From contig JACDQD010000003.1 in the NCBI GenBank assembly GCA_019843655.1, positions 2,234,925 to 2,298,924 on the forward strand: 64,000 bases of DNA. The letters run 5' to 3'. The notes below the pieces were generated by a model. It saw only the letters and a program-made list of their open reading frames with translations. It did not search any database and was not told where the DNA came from. Within the stretch, counting starts at the first letter, position 1. Each line of letters opens with the position of its first letter. Origin of the DNA: Lethocerus indicus. Lineage: Eukaryota; Arthropoda; Insecta; Hemiptera; Belostomatidae. A program made the translations under genes and the position numbers. Shown here piece by piece: positions 11,166-23,561 of the stretch.

Positions 11166-12678
11166 CGTAATTCGACGCAATTCTTCGGTAATCGGAACGA
11201 TAAGCGGAATAGACGATGACGGCCGAGTCCGTGTTTTCCCCAACGAACCCCCGTTTTTCCGGCATCGACGCGCTCTCCAGGTCGGAAAAACCGGTTGAAC
11301 AGAACGCGGATTTATATCAACAACAATGATAATAATAATGAAGCGGGCGAACGGTTAGCGGAGGACTTTCAAGAGCTTTCATAGGTTACGTTCAAGGCAA
11401 TACCAAGGCCGGGTATAGATACAACAACACCCTTCCAACTTGCATACCAAACTACAAACATCCCGCCAACATCCTCCACTCTACAATATATACTTATATA
11501 CTTTAGATACATCAATATATAGGGCACAATTTATATGTTATAAAGAGTTTGAACAAGACAAACGGTACGTACAACAGAAGGTTTCGGCCTCCCGAAGTGA
11601 CGTTTTTCCCCCCGTGCGTAACGTCAGGAACATATAAAGAGGATAAACGGGAACCTCTCGCGTACATTCGATAAGGTATTATCAATCGGATGCAAGTGAT
11701 AAGGTCAGATATTCAAAGTTTCACATCGAATTGTATAATGAATTGAGTTTTGGGCTCTGATTTTCGAGAATTCTGAAGACCGAAAGGTTTATAAATAATC
11801 GAAATTATCGAGAACAGTTCCGCCGGAATGATGCATTCCATTGGGCGGATGCACAGAGTGCACCAGAAGGCCGATGCGTTTACAGTTAGAACGCGTCTGT
11901 GTCCGTTCCTCTGCACAGTCGGCCAGCTTGAATTCTATGTCTGGTGGCCGTGAGGCTCCTCGCTCCCTCCCTCCCTCCCTCTCTCTCCCTCTCTCTCTCT
12001 CTCTCCCTCTTTAACGTTCTCGGCACTCCAGTCACCTGGAGGGTTGGCCTTAGCTCCAATCACTTCCCGGTTCCGTCACCGGCGTCCTTCGGGCCGCTCT
12101 AAGACCTCTTCCGCTCCTCTTCCCATCTCATTTCTTGAGCTCCCCCATCCCCATCCCCATCCCCTCGCCCCGTGAACACGGCCGCGGTTCCTGATTCCGA
12201 AACGCCTTGACTGATATTCGGCTGCACCTGAACAGACCTTGTCGCAGGTAAGAGGCGGCGGTTAAACGGAGCGGCCGACCCTGAATAGCGCACATGACCC
12301 AAGATGGCACCTGTTGTGCAACAAACGCGGGACGGGAATTAGAAAATCTTCAATAAAAATTGAGGGCAATACAAGTATTTTTAGCCGTAATACCAATGTA
12401 CAGAAATTTAGAAAGGCCCGAAGGCATGTAACGATCAAATGTACTGTCATGATGTACTTCATAGAAAAATAAAGTGTACTTTTAGATTTATGTAATCGGT
12501 GCCACTCATTCGGTTTCGAATTATACGACCTGACCTATCCCAACCGAAACTGACCTAACCGAACCTGATTTAACCGGTCAGGTTGGGTATAATCCCGAAT
12601 TAGAAACGATATAAAAACTGTAGTTCATAAACTACAGTCAACTCTCTCTCTCTCTCTCTCTCTCCTGTTATTTCAGGG
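10917..12678. other. Intergenic DNA with microsatellites
   Basis: Contains a (TA)n at 11111-11162, CT-rich tracts at 11964-12010 and a CCCCAT repeat at 12143-12166. A short copy of repeat F is near 12462. No gene recognised. Confidence 0.45.
11111..11162. repeat. (TA)n microsatellite
   Basis: About 26 TA units without interruption. Confidence 0.97.
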
Positions 12679-12867
12679 GACAATCGAGTGTTGAAAGAAT
12701 TTCGCCGTTTTGCTGAATTCCTGTCGCTATCGCCGTGTAAAATAAACACGAAGGATTCCATTCGTTTGAACTCATACAGTAAAACGACGTTTTTGCAGTT
12801 TCTAGACGCGGTCGAAAAATTATCGAAAAAAAGGGGGGGAAAAAAAATACGGCCTGCGGATTCGTAA
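12679..12867 (+). other. Unrecognised exon-like open frame
   Basis: A 63-codon frame follows a pyrimidine tract and TTATTTCAG, which resembles a 3' splice site, and runs DNRVLKEFRRFAEFLSL... to a TAA. Its composition (charged, helical-looking, ...SYSKTTFLQFLDAVEKLSKK) is more protein-like than most frames in the window. I do not recognise a family. The pyrimidine tract is a (CT)n microsatellite, so the splice-site resemblance could be accidental. Confidence 0.2.
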
Positions 12868-13134
12868 ACCAGAAACGATTCCGCATCTTTCAACGTAAAG
12901 AAAATTCGGGGGGGAGGGGGGGAGGAGGAGGATTTCTTTCCGGGAACGTTCTCTTTAATAAGATTTCTTCTATCTGTAAAAATTTCTTCCGATAAAAACC
13001 GCTAGAGTTTTGATCGATTGAGTAATAGTGACGTCTGAAAATACCGGCCGCCACTATTTTATATAATTTCTAGTGAAATTCCTGTTCAATATTCGCAGGC
13101 AATTGATAATCAAGTGTCTACTAATGTCCGTACC

Positions 13135-13221
13135 CCTAATTTTCGATTCTCCCCCTCTTGAAGAACTCCTCATGACCGAAATACGTCTTATCGAATTGCC
13201 GATTACTTTTGCCTATACCTG
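13135..13221. mobile_element. Truncated family B MITE (copy 4)
   Basis: Only one end remains: TTTTCGATTCTCCCCCTCTT then GAAGAACTCCTCATGACCG and GCCGATTACTTTTGCC. The other terminal half is absent. Confidence 0.65.
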
Positions 13222-13881
13222 ATATGCTGGCCTGAAAAGTACGTTACTTTCTCCCCTTTCGTATATAGTCCGACTTCCGGGCGCGAAATTGTCGATTTTA
13301 CCGTCCGGTTTTACTGGAAATTGTAATTGCGATCCGGCAGAACTTTCTCCGCGTAGATCGCCTCGACTAGCACTTAAGTGTCCGACCTGTTGGCCGGGAC
13401 GTACGCGGCGATCGCTAACCGCCAGCCGAAGTGCCAGTTATATAGAGAGCACTTCCTGCTCAGGCTTACGGCTTTCGCTCTGAAACGTTATGTAAATATA
13501 CGTGCACTATTTTATACATCGTTCGGTAATGATTCGAATCTAGGACAGGATTGGAGAACAGCCGACACGTAATCCTGAAAATAATCCTGGAAGGAAAAAA
13601 ATCCTGGAATAGCAGCAGGGGGCCATAATCCCGGCTAATCTAGGTTCTTACCACAGTATCGGACTTAATACTCGTACTTATAGATGTATAAAAGCTCGCT
13701 GAATGAAAAAATCATGAAAGGGAGTGGGGGGGGGGGGGTTGAAAAGTGATTTTGTCTTCTGCAAAAAAAAAAAAAACCTCCAACAAATAGCTTGAACCGA
13801 CAATATTTCGCAATAATTACTGCCGGAATGTACTACGGCGTACAGAGAAAACAGGTGCAATTACATCTCCGTCTGGGAGGG

Positions 13882-13932
<51 letters not shown>

Positions 13933-16261
13933 CGCAATCGGGCTAGGCCTTTCCAGTATTGAGCCACAACTGTCGGTGTACAAATTATACAGAGTATTAT
14001 ACAGTACAAATTATACAAATTATACAGAGTGGCCGACACAGCCACATCGGCCTATCACACTTTAATAGCTCGCTTAAATTGCCCGATCGCCTCCTCCATC
14101 AATTTCATAGAGTAAAACTATTTCACTCCATCTGTCCATGGCCGAAATTATATTTCCGCCCGATCGACAGGCTGGAACACGGCTCGAGTTTCCCGCCGAA
14201 GTCCCGAGTCACCGAACGAATAATTAAAGGAAAAATGTAACGGAATTGTTTGAAAACAGTTTCACTAATTGCAGCCAAATTCGGCTCTTACTAGTTCCAA
14301 GACCGCGAGACTATTTCATCCGACAGAAATGTCATTTTGAAACCGCGCACTCTCGACACATCTTCAGTAGTCTCTTGCTAGACGCTGGCAATAAAATGGT
14401 GATATGGATTACGTACGTTCAGAACACTACTAATTAGTCGGTTGGGTTTCAACCGTGTTAAACAGTTCTGATGAACTTGCTAATAGAATTCACTATTCAC
14501 TCAAATCATTCGGAAAGGACGTTTCAACTTGTTGATCCGTCACAATTCCTGTATTTTCCTGGATAAAAATATTAAATACCTAATTCAAATTATTGTTAGA
14601 GTTGTGATTTTTCCAAGCGGTCAGTCGAGTGGGCGAAAGGTAGTTTTATTTCATTACTATTGGGCCCGGGTGAAAGTTATTTTTTCACTTTTCGGTTGTA
14701 CCAAAAACTGCGGACCCAATTGTAGCGGCGAGGGTCCTTTCTAATTCCGCCATCCCGAAAACCATTTACTTTTACTTCCAGGATTTTGGTTTTTCTTGGA
14801 TTACATTTTCTCCACCAGACTTTTCAGTCTGAACAGACCGGTGGTCTGGCCTGATTGCCGCCGATTCGGGGGGCATCTAAAAACCTAGACCGGTAGATCA
14901 ACGTCTAATCTTGTCTAATCGATCAAAATATCCCTTATAATCTATTCAATTCAGTTCGGATTGGCCGAAAAAAAATTGGTCTTTTCGTGAAAACTGATAG
15001 GGAAATGCGAACGGGAAAAATGGGCTCGGGGCCAAACAGACCGGCCACCAAATACAGACCGGTCGGCCAGAGATTTCTGGCTATAACGCCAAGGATTAGC
15101 AACACAACAAACTATTCCGAACCGCTCCTAAATTAGGAACAATTTGTTCCGAGTTGGGGACACAGTAACAGACGCCATTAGAGTGCCCGGAAAATATGGG
15201 TCGTAACCTGACGCTCTTTCGCGCCCTAAATTATATTAAACCCTTATTGAAATATCTTAGCAGAAAATAGGTCTGTGACCGTTTAAAAAACTATATAACC
15301 GGACACAGGTTTGAATTATCCGTCGTTTCTTTCCAGTGGAGTAAATCAAGAAATTAAGTCCTAAAAATAACAGTACCATTTATGATGTTACACCAGTAGT
15401 GGGCGAGCCCCTTCCAGCTGTTGCATGTACACAAAATTTATTGTCACACGTTTCCTGAATAAATTTAAATAAATTGAGATATTTGAGAGAAGGTTTTTTT
15501 CCCTTGGCGTCGGCCCGGACTTTAATGTTTTGAAGCTCAGTTCGAAATGGATCATTTATAATTTTTTGAAGTCATCGACGTTTGGAAAATCGGGGGGGGC
15601 CAAAAAAACTAAACAGATACAGGTCTCATTGAGAAAATATAACGGGTTTATATCATACTGTTTTGAATCGAAACAGTTTAGATTCGATGGCAGAACGAAT
15701 AGACAGTTCCATTGGAGGGATAATAGTGAAATTTATTTTGAAAATTCCTATAGATTATCCCTTCGCAATTTGCAGTAAACGGTAAAGTTGAATAAAAATA
15801 AGAGTAACAGAGTGTTAATTCAGCCGTTTGTGACCCGATACAGATGTTTTGCCGGGTTTACTTTCTCCTCGAGCTGGGGCACTAGCACTAGCACCAGCAC
15901 TAATACCAACCAACCAGCAATTCCGTCCAGATAGGGACAGACTTTCGCTTTTGTTCTTCACGTCTTTGGCCCCAATTGTACCCGCCGTTCCAGTTCTGTG
16001 CAGGATGCTCGTACAATTTTCGGGGGTGGGGGTAAAAGTCCCGGAAGGGGAAGTTTTCATCCCGAACCCGCAATACACGTTTCGCATAAGCGGCTCTAGC
16101 CTGTGACCACGAAATGGGGTCCTTTAAACATTATAATTCTCAACTTGGTCTTCTCAAGGTACACAACACCAGCGATACGCCACGATCTGGTAACGATGTC
16201 GGAGTATTCCGACGTACAGGATTGACACTGAAGTAACCCGATTGAGTTGGCGCGATGTACG
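13222..16261. other. Intergenic DNA, nothing recognised
   Basis: Includes a (TA)n at 13885-13931, a G run near 13727-13738 and a short direct repeat of ACAAATTATACA at about 13979-14025. A stray CATCTTCAGTAG at 14358-14369 matches the family A core but has no arm around it. No gene recognised. Confidence 0.45.
13885..13931. repeat. (TA)n microsatellite
   Basis: About 23 TA units. Confidence 0.97.
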
Positions 16262-16556
16262 AGACCATCTCTGATTATTCTACGAAAATTGCGTCGTACA
16301 GAAAAATGACGCCTCCTAAAAAATCCATTATACTTCGTAAAATCGTCAACGATTTGAATCGAACTGTGGCCGCCAAACTTCCATTATTTTTGAAATATTT
16401 TTCAACAACGAAAACACGTCGTTCTATCGTTTAACGGCCCCCATTTGTACTGACCCTAAACTATAGGCTGTCAAATGGGTTTTTTCAATACGGTTACCAA
16501 CTCTACTGCAAGAATGGTGGCAAATTAAAATCTTGCGTTAATTTTGAGACACCCCT
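16262..16556 (-). mobile_element. 5' end of a DUF4817-type Tc1/mariner element (family G, copy 2)
   Basis: Inverted relative of 7204-7406. The terminus reads, on the minus strand, GGGGTGTCTCAAAATTAACG and is followed outward by TA. A minus-strand frame at 16275-16430 reads TIERRVFVVEKYF and NNGSLAATVRF, matching the DUF4817-type N-terminus; a stop stands just upstream where a Tyr codon is expected. After VRF the sequence no longer resembles the family. Confidence 0.7.
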
Positions 16557-16809
16557 TACATGACGATGGTTATGACGCCACCAACCAAGAGAAACGGAAT
16601 GAAATTTCTGAAAATTCCCTTTTCTTAAGTAGGTTTATCATTGATTCAAAACTGTAAAAATATAAAACGTATTGTATCTCCTCCGTATCCTTTCAGGATT
16701 CGTAGTGCCGGTTCCTCCTCCGTCTTCGGCAGGATTACCAAACTTTAATTTTGTAGTGTAGCTATAAATTTTTTAGCGATGAAGCAGATTTTCACCTCGA
16801 TTGTGATGA

Positions 16810-16911
16810 GTACCATCTGTACTGATCCTAAACTGTCAGCTGTCAAATGAATTTTTTTTTTTTTTAATACGGTCGCCAACTTTACTGCCAAATTCAAATC
16901 TTGCGTTACTT
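16810..16911 (-). mobile_element. Family G terminal fragment (copy 3)
   Basis: The minus strand begins AAAAGTAACGCAAGATTTGA and continues GTAAAGTTGGCGACCGTATT, then a poly-A stretch and AGTTTAGGATCAGTACAGATG, paralleling the leader of copies 1 and 2. The coding part is missing. Confidence 0.65.
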
Positions 16912-17438
16912 TTGGCCTTTACAATCGGCTTCGGGAAAGGATCGTATCCTGGAAAATCCTGGAAGGGCGAAAACGTCGCCCCCCCCCTCAACTTCGCATA
17001 TCGTTTGGACAACGTAAACACTCTCAAAACGCGCTATTACCGAACGGGGGGGGGAGGAGCGCGCTGGATGTTGCAATACCGCAATTATTGTCTTTTTTTC
17101 TTTTTTTTGGTTTCTCCAACCTGCGGAATGTCATACAGCCTTGCTTATCTTTTGACGCGTAATTATCCGTCCAATCATCCAATCGCTTAAAGGTATAATA
17201 CTCTATAGAGCCGAGGTCGCCGCACACAGACGGAGACACACAGACGATTCAGACGATTAAAACAACAAACCGGCATTCCGAGTATTGGACGACGATACGG
17301 GGAAAGACAATTCTAGAAATGTAAACTCGGTACTGCGATGTCGACATTTGCTCAAGGTCGGACTTATAATATTAATCATGCCGTTCGCATCCCCTCGGCT
17401 TTATGCTAGCGGTTCAGGTATACGTTTCGACCGAAATA

Positions 17439-17665
17439 TCGGGTCGACAACTGAGTAATCGCGGAATTCACCGACAAGTGGCGTTGTACACATTTTTAAG
17501 TTATGTCAACAACTTTGCGCAGATAAGATTCTTCGATAGGTTACTATTCGGGCCTTTCTGAAACTTTTTAAAAGGCGAGGACGTCCAGTGGAGGTCCGAC
17601 GATGACCGAACAAAGGCCGTTATCGATTCGGATCGCCGTAGTTCGACAAAGGGACATTGCAGAGC
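17439..17665 (+). mobile_element. Partial palindromic mariner MITE (family D)
   Basis: Left end TCGGGTCGACAACTGAGTAA after TA, then CGGAATTCACCGACAAGTGG and CGTTGTACACATTTTTAAGT, as in the complete copies at 36.4 and 56.0 kb. The piece CGGATCGCCGTAGTTCGACA near 17632 matches the middle of the 56 kb copy. The right arm is lost. Confidence 0.65.
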
Positions 17666-17960
17666 ACTGTGTTGACGTACATTACTGGTCCGCGGTACAG
17701 AGGCAAATCATATTATTTTCGGGCGGAAATATACGTTTTTAAGAATAGACCGAAATCGGGCGAGATGTGTAAATTGTACCGAAGCCAAGATCCCAATTTG
17801 CTGCGGCTCAATTCCGTCCGTGTCCTTTTAACGCGTTACGTCAGCGGGCGATATTCTCCCCGCCGCGTTCCTAGTCCAGTCGACACGACACGTAGACACA
17901 CTGCATTTTGGCCAAGTTTCAAGAGCGGGCGCGCCGAACACACCGTTAGCTGTGGCAAGG

Positions 17961-17988
17961 TCGCCGCCGCCGCCGCCGCCGCCGCCGC
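17961..17988. repeat. (GCC)n trinucleotide microsatellite
   Basis: Nine to ten GCC units. It reads as poly-Ala on both strands, which explains the two overlapping frames here. Confidence 0.95.
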
Positions 17989-18269
17989 AACACCGCCACA
18001 AGTGGCTAAGTTCAAGGCCGCGTCATCTCCCTCCCGCGCGCAGACAGGCCGTACTTCTAGCTCGGCGGCCCTACTTAGTAGTATAGGGGCCGGAGTGTCA
18101 CCTGCCAACCGCACCGAGGTTGACCACCTCTGGCGTTAGCATTCCACCGGTATACCTCCGTCCGACGGACTTTAACACACTGGGGTATACGCCCCAACAA
18201 TACGGCCGTTTCCCAGGTCAGAATTTCAGGTCGAGGAACCAGTCGGCGGGAGAAAAAAGTTTCACGAAC

Positions 18270-18392
18270 GTCGGGTGGCGTTGTACATATTTTTTAAGCA
18301 CGTCAACACAGTTTGCGCAGATAAGCCCTAGATGCTCCACTGCGATGTCCCTTGTCGAACTAAGGCGATCCGAATCGACAACGGCCTTCGTT
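18270..18392 (+). mobile_element. Decayed family D MITE, left portion
   Basis: GTGGCGTTGTACATATTTTT, AGCACGTCAACACAG and TTGTCGAACTAAGGCGATCC match successive blocks of the complete family D copies; terminal sequences are gone. Confidence 0.55.
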
Positions 18393-18595
18393 CATCGACC
18401 TACCCACTACTGGACGTCCTCCGAGCGTTCCTCGTCTTTTAATGAAAAATTGAACGACCGGTACCGACAGTGCCGTCCTTTTAAGGCTTCGCATCGCCGT
18501 ACAGGGCGTTAACACCTTTGGGAAAATAAAAAAAAGTAAAACGTGACGAAAAACCCTCATCACTTCGGTTCAATGTAATTTCGATAACGGATGTT

Positions 18596-18665
18596 TCAGA
18601 AAGGACCAAATAATGACGTATCGAAGAATCTTATCTGTGCAAAAAATATGTACAACGCCAGGCCG
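18596..18665 (-). mobile_element. Decayed family D MITE, right portion
   Basis: CGAAGAATCTTATCTGTGC then AAAAATATGTACAACGCCA corresponds to the inverted right arm of family D. It may be the other half of the piece at 18.3 kb, separated by about 200 bp. Confidence 0.5.
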
Positions 18666-19705
<1,040 letters not shown>

Positions 19706-19762
19706 AACCGAGGGTCCTCAGTCACCCGGCTCCGGATCACACGTTACTTCTGTCGGACGGCG

Positions 19763-19764
<2 letters not shown>

Positions 19765-19812
<48 letters not shown>
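19765..19812. repeat. (GA)n microsatellite
   Basis: A second GA tract 62 bp after the first; the spacer is not repetitive. Confidence 0.97.
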
Positions 19813-19814
<2 letters not shown>

Positions 19815-20460
19815 GAGAAAGTAAAATTACAAACCGATCGGCCGTTTACAGTTAGCCGTACGGCCTTCACGGCGAGAGATAGTGTGGGCCCGAGCCCATG
19901 ACTGGTGTGTCCCGGGGCGTACACTACTGTACAGTAACTGTACCCTAACTTGGCTCTGACGCAAACCCCCTCCTGACACACACACACACAGACTTGGGCT
20001 TAATATAAATGCAAATTTCCAATCAGCCACGCAATACACCGTAATACCACCTGCACAAGTAACATAAGTTTTAACGATTCTCAAAACGGCTCAAAAGTGC
20101 TCTCTTCTGCGAGCATTCTGCTCACTTAACTCTTCAGTTACCTTGACTCGAAGGAAAATAAAGTATTTGTGTAACCTTGACTGCAGACGACACGACCGCA
20201 GGTAACGGCGGCGCAGGTAAAATACCGCAGTAACAGAAATAATGGACTTTATCGATAATGAGTACTTTCCTGGTAAAGGAAGCGCTAAACTGAAACAGCT
20301 CCGGTAAGCTTAAAAACGAATTCTGACCCAATATACCCATGTATACCTGATTATACATTTTCAGCATTAAAACTCGGTACAGGTTCGATATATACCCGTC
20401 TGGGGGGTGACATCAATTACAACAATGTTATTATAATGTCGCGCGGCAGTTTTCCCTTTT
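19813..20460. other. Intergenic DNA with a short repeat F core
   Basis: A (CA)n-like stretch is near 19976-19990 and an AAAATAAAGTATTTGTGTAA copy of the repeat F core is at about 20154. No gene recognised. Confidence 0.4.
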
Positions 20461-20635
20461 TGTTTTTTCTTTTGCCAGACCGGTTTCGGCCGTTCGCCGT
20501 CTTCAGTAGCCGTCAATATGGCGACAACTCGCTCGTAAAGTTCTGCGATCCTGGGCATAGTCAACGTGTGAGACGTTCAATGAGGACGGCGAGCGGACGA
20601 AACCGGTCTTGAAAAAATAAGAAAAACCGTCGGGA
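20461..20635. mobile_element. Family A foldback element, copy 3 (decayed)
   Basis: Left arm TTTTGCCAGACCGGTTTCGG then CGTTCGCCGTCTTCAGTAG; right arm GAGGACGGCGAGCGGACGAA then ACCGGTCTTG. Tips are missing and the ribozyme-like core is damaged (the CTGA element is lost on the right). Confidence 0.7.
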
Positions 20636-20674
20636 GCGGGACAGGAAGATCGTGAAAACAACTAATATAATTGT

Positions 20675-20977
20675 TTAATATACCCGTTTTGTGGTCTGCG
20701 AGGGGTTGGAATACCGTAGGTTCGTGATGTTTCTGTCTCCTCCCGCCGGTTTGGTCTTTCGCCAGACCGGTTTCGGCCGCTCGCCATCTTCGGTAGCGCT
20801 GCGTCAGTCACCGTCGGCACTTTGGATGTTTTTTGGGCATCCTCACTGCCCACTGTCACTTTCACGTGTACTGCAGTGACTGCAGTAACACCGCTACTGA
20901 AGATGGCGAGAGCGGCCGAAACCGGTCTAGCGAAAGACCAAACCGGCGAGAGGAGACAGAAACATCACGAACCTACA
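20675..20977. mobile_element. Family A foldback element, copy 4
   Basis: Flanked by the perfect 12-bp direct repeat TAATATAATTGT (20663-20674 and 20978-20989). The left side has the tip (TTAATATACCCGTTTTGTGG ... GGGGTTGGAATACCG); the right arm stops at CGAACCTACA without it. The centre is CACTGCCCACTGTCACTTTC. About 303 bp. Confidence 0.92.
20892..20932 (+). ncRNA. Hammerhead-like motif (family A copy 4, right arm)
   Basis: CGCTA, CTGAAGA, helix II GGC-GAGAGCG-GCC, GAAA, ACCGGT, GTC, TAGCG: all core residues and a 5-bp helix I. The left arm of this copy has CCGAAGA instead of CTGAAGA and is probably inactive. Confidence 0.6.
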
Positions 20978-20989
20978 TAATATAATTGT

Positions 20990-21392
20990 CTTTAATGTAG
21001 ACGTATATATCTGTGTTATACGTAAGACCGGGGGTCTTGAAAAAAAAAACTGGTCGGATCGTGCCGATATCGAGTAGGGGCCGTACAGGGAAGGTCAAGC
21101 GGCGCTATTTCAGTTACAGGTCTATTATTAGCTAACGTTTTAACTAGAAACACCTCCAGCGCTTAAGCGCGCAGCTTCGGACTAGAGTAAGTTACGGGAG
21201 ATTATATTCCGTATAGGAGTTAACGCTGTACTTCCGATTCCATCCACTGGATACGGCGAGCTACTGAACGTGGCGAGAAGCCGAACGGGGGCGGGAGAAC
21301 AAATTACAGTCTTCGAGGAACCCCTAGAACTACACAAGGTTTCTTGTCGACGAACCCCATCCCAAAGTTAGAAAAATCTTAAAATAACATTT
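20990..21392. other. Intergenic DNA, one eroded family A core
   Basis: GCTACTGAACGTGGCGAGAA at 21260-21279, followed by GCCGAACGG, looks like a decayed family A core without arms. Nothing else recognised. Confidence 0.4.
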
Positions 21393-21680
21393 TGGTTCGT
21401 GGTGTTTCTTCTGTCTCCTCTCGCCGGACCGGTTTGGCGGCCGCTCGCCATCTTCAGTAGCGCTGTGTCCAGTCACTGTTGGCACGTTTTTCGGGCCGCA
21501 TCCTCGCCGCGAAAGTCCCTGCCAACAGTGACTGAGCGCTGCGCTACTGAAGATGGCGAGCGGCCGCCAAACCGGTCTGGCGAAAGACCGGACCGGCGAG
21601 AGGAGACATCACGAAACACACGAAATCTACGGTATTTCAACCCCCTGGCAGACCACAAAACGGACAGATGTGTTAAACTA
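21393..21680. mobile_element. Family A foldback element, copy 5
   Basis: Left arm starts at GGTTCGTGGTGTTTCTTCTG without a tip; the right arm ends with the tip (CAGACCACAAAACGG ... TGTGTTAAAC), so the orientation is opposite to copy 4. The ribozyme-like block is broken because GAAA is replaced by CCAAA. No clear target-site duplication. Confidence 0.8.
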
Positions 21681-21969
21681 ATTCTTTAAATTTTTAAATC
21701 AATCAAAGAAAAAGTATCGCTTCCCCACGAGGAGGGGATTGTTAAATCAAGGGGAAAAAAATCAAGCGGTTCTATTCGAGTGCATGATGTCAGAGGAGAT
21801 ACACTTATTCCAATAACCAGTGCGCCGAACGTTATTGGGGCGGATAAATAACGCGGTAATAACGGACGCCGATAATCCGTACACTCGTAATCAACTGTCT
21901 GTGATGAGTACACTTGAGTCGATGGCTCACTCTGTCTTTTTAAACAATTCAAATTGAAGGCAAATACGT

Positions 21970-21973
<4 letters not shown>

Positions 21974-22015
<42 letters not shown>
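21974..22015. repeat. (TA)n microsatellite
   Basis: About 21 TA units. Confidence 0.97.
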
Positions 22016-22019
<4 letters not shown>

Positions 22020-22210
22020 CAACGTTTATGACTCAAAGTTGTATTCAATCGATCGAGTCGAAGACAGTCATATTCGGCATTGACTACATTAGTTGACGTT
22101 AGGTTTCTGGAATTGATAATGAATTCCCCGTACAATGACCGACAATTTTGAAGTTCATAAACGACATTTCCCCAACATATACGCCCTTTATGATATGCCG
22201 TAAGTGCGCG

Positions 22211-22212
<2 letters not shown>

Positions 22213-22267
<55 letters not shown>
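22213..22267. repeat. (TA)n microsatellite
   Basis: About 27 TA units. Confidence 0.97.
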
Positions 22268-22271
<4 letters not shown>

Positions 22272-23272
22272 ACGTGGGAAATAGACTCGCAACAAGTTGA
22301 AAAAGCGATTAGTCGCTTATCGCGAGAAGCGATAATGGGTTAATAATAAAAAAAAAAAAAAAAAAAATCGACCGCTTTATGAAGTAGACGCCCCGTGCTC
22401 GTGAAAGAACTAAAACATTTCTCAGTTATCGTACACTTTTTCAATCTCCAATGTTGATCTTCAGATCGGCTGTTATTGGATCGTCAATTAGGTTGATAAT
22501 TGAGTGGGATAAGTCCTCGGTTCAACTTTGCGTCTGAAGTTGAATACAATTGAAATTGAATTCCGATCGTAGTTCGCTACAGCCCGAACATTAAGGCGGT
22601 ACACGAAAGCAACGATGAGTACTTAAATAAAATTCTTGTGTGAAAGAGTTACGTACTCAATTTTTTTTTTTGTACAAACCTATACACATAAGTAAAAACA
22701 TGTGATAATACTAATAATGCGTGTCATTTGTGCTCACACATATGCCTACGTAATAAGGTTGGATAAATTAATATATCCTACATATCATCGGCGCGAATCA
22801 CACCTTTCTATCAACGTTTATGTTAAATATTAAATTGACAAAATTGAACTATAAAATCTATGAGCCGCGAGTTGTTATCGCGAGATATATAAAGAGAAAA
22901 AGAAGCGAAATCGAGCAGAGCTTAGTACGGTTTCAGTAAGAAATCTTCTAATCTCAAATAATACTTATTACGTGTATTTTATGCCCTCTAATGAAGGAGT
23001 TGAAACGCGGATAACGTTTAAATTTAATCTCGCTCAGAGATTTCTGAGTGAAAAAAAAATATATGATATACGCGGACTTTAACCGACATTTAAACGTGAC
23101 AATTAAAATAGCATAAATGACCAAATGATGTTATGCTCGCCAATTTACAGACAGTGTATTTGTGACGTCACGGCAGGGCCGAATTCCAGTTAAATAAATG
23201 AGTTCTGGGGGGGTTCGAGCGGGGACGAGGCCCTTGAATGTCGGGGTCGGCCCTATATTAAGGGCGGGTCAT

Positions 23273-23321
23273 GCACACACACACACACAGACACACAGAC
23301 ACACACAGACACACAGACACT
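23273..23321. repeat. (CA)n microsatellite with CAGA interruptions
   Basis: ACAC repeats punctuated by regularly spaced CAGA units. Confidence 0.9.
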
Positions 23322-23561
23322 CTGGCCGCCCCCGCCGACGCCATTATCTGCCAAGGTTGACGCCGACAATGAGTCACGGGCCAGTGCGCGATATCCACAT
23401 CGTATCATGTCCAAATCGATAAAAATAAAATTCCCCGGCCGCCCCTACAGGCGCTGATATCAACAGCTAAGTATTATTAATTTAGACGACAGTTTAGTTC
23501 GTAAAATTCCATCGACAAAAAACACCGCTCAAATCCGACAATGTCAAAACTACTCGGTCAG

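Larger units (their letters stand above)
21685..23561. other. AT-rich intergenic DNA with microsatellites
   Basis: Two long (TA)n tracts, an A run at 22349-22366 and a CA/CAGA tract. No gene or shared repeat recognised. Confidence 0.45.

Noticed and set aside
17657..18139. 160-codon frame with poly-Ala
   Set aside because: Depends on a (GCC)n tract and overlaps a poly-Ala frame on the other strand; upstream part is family D MITE sequence.
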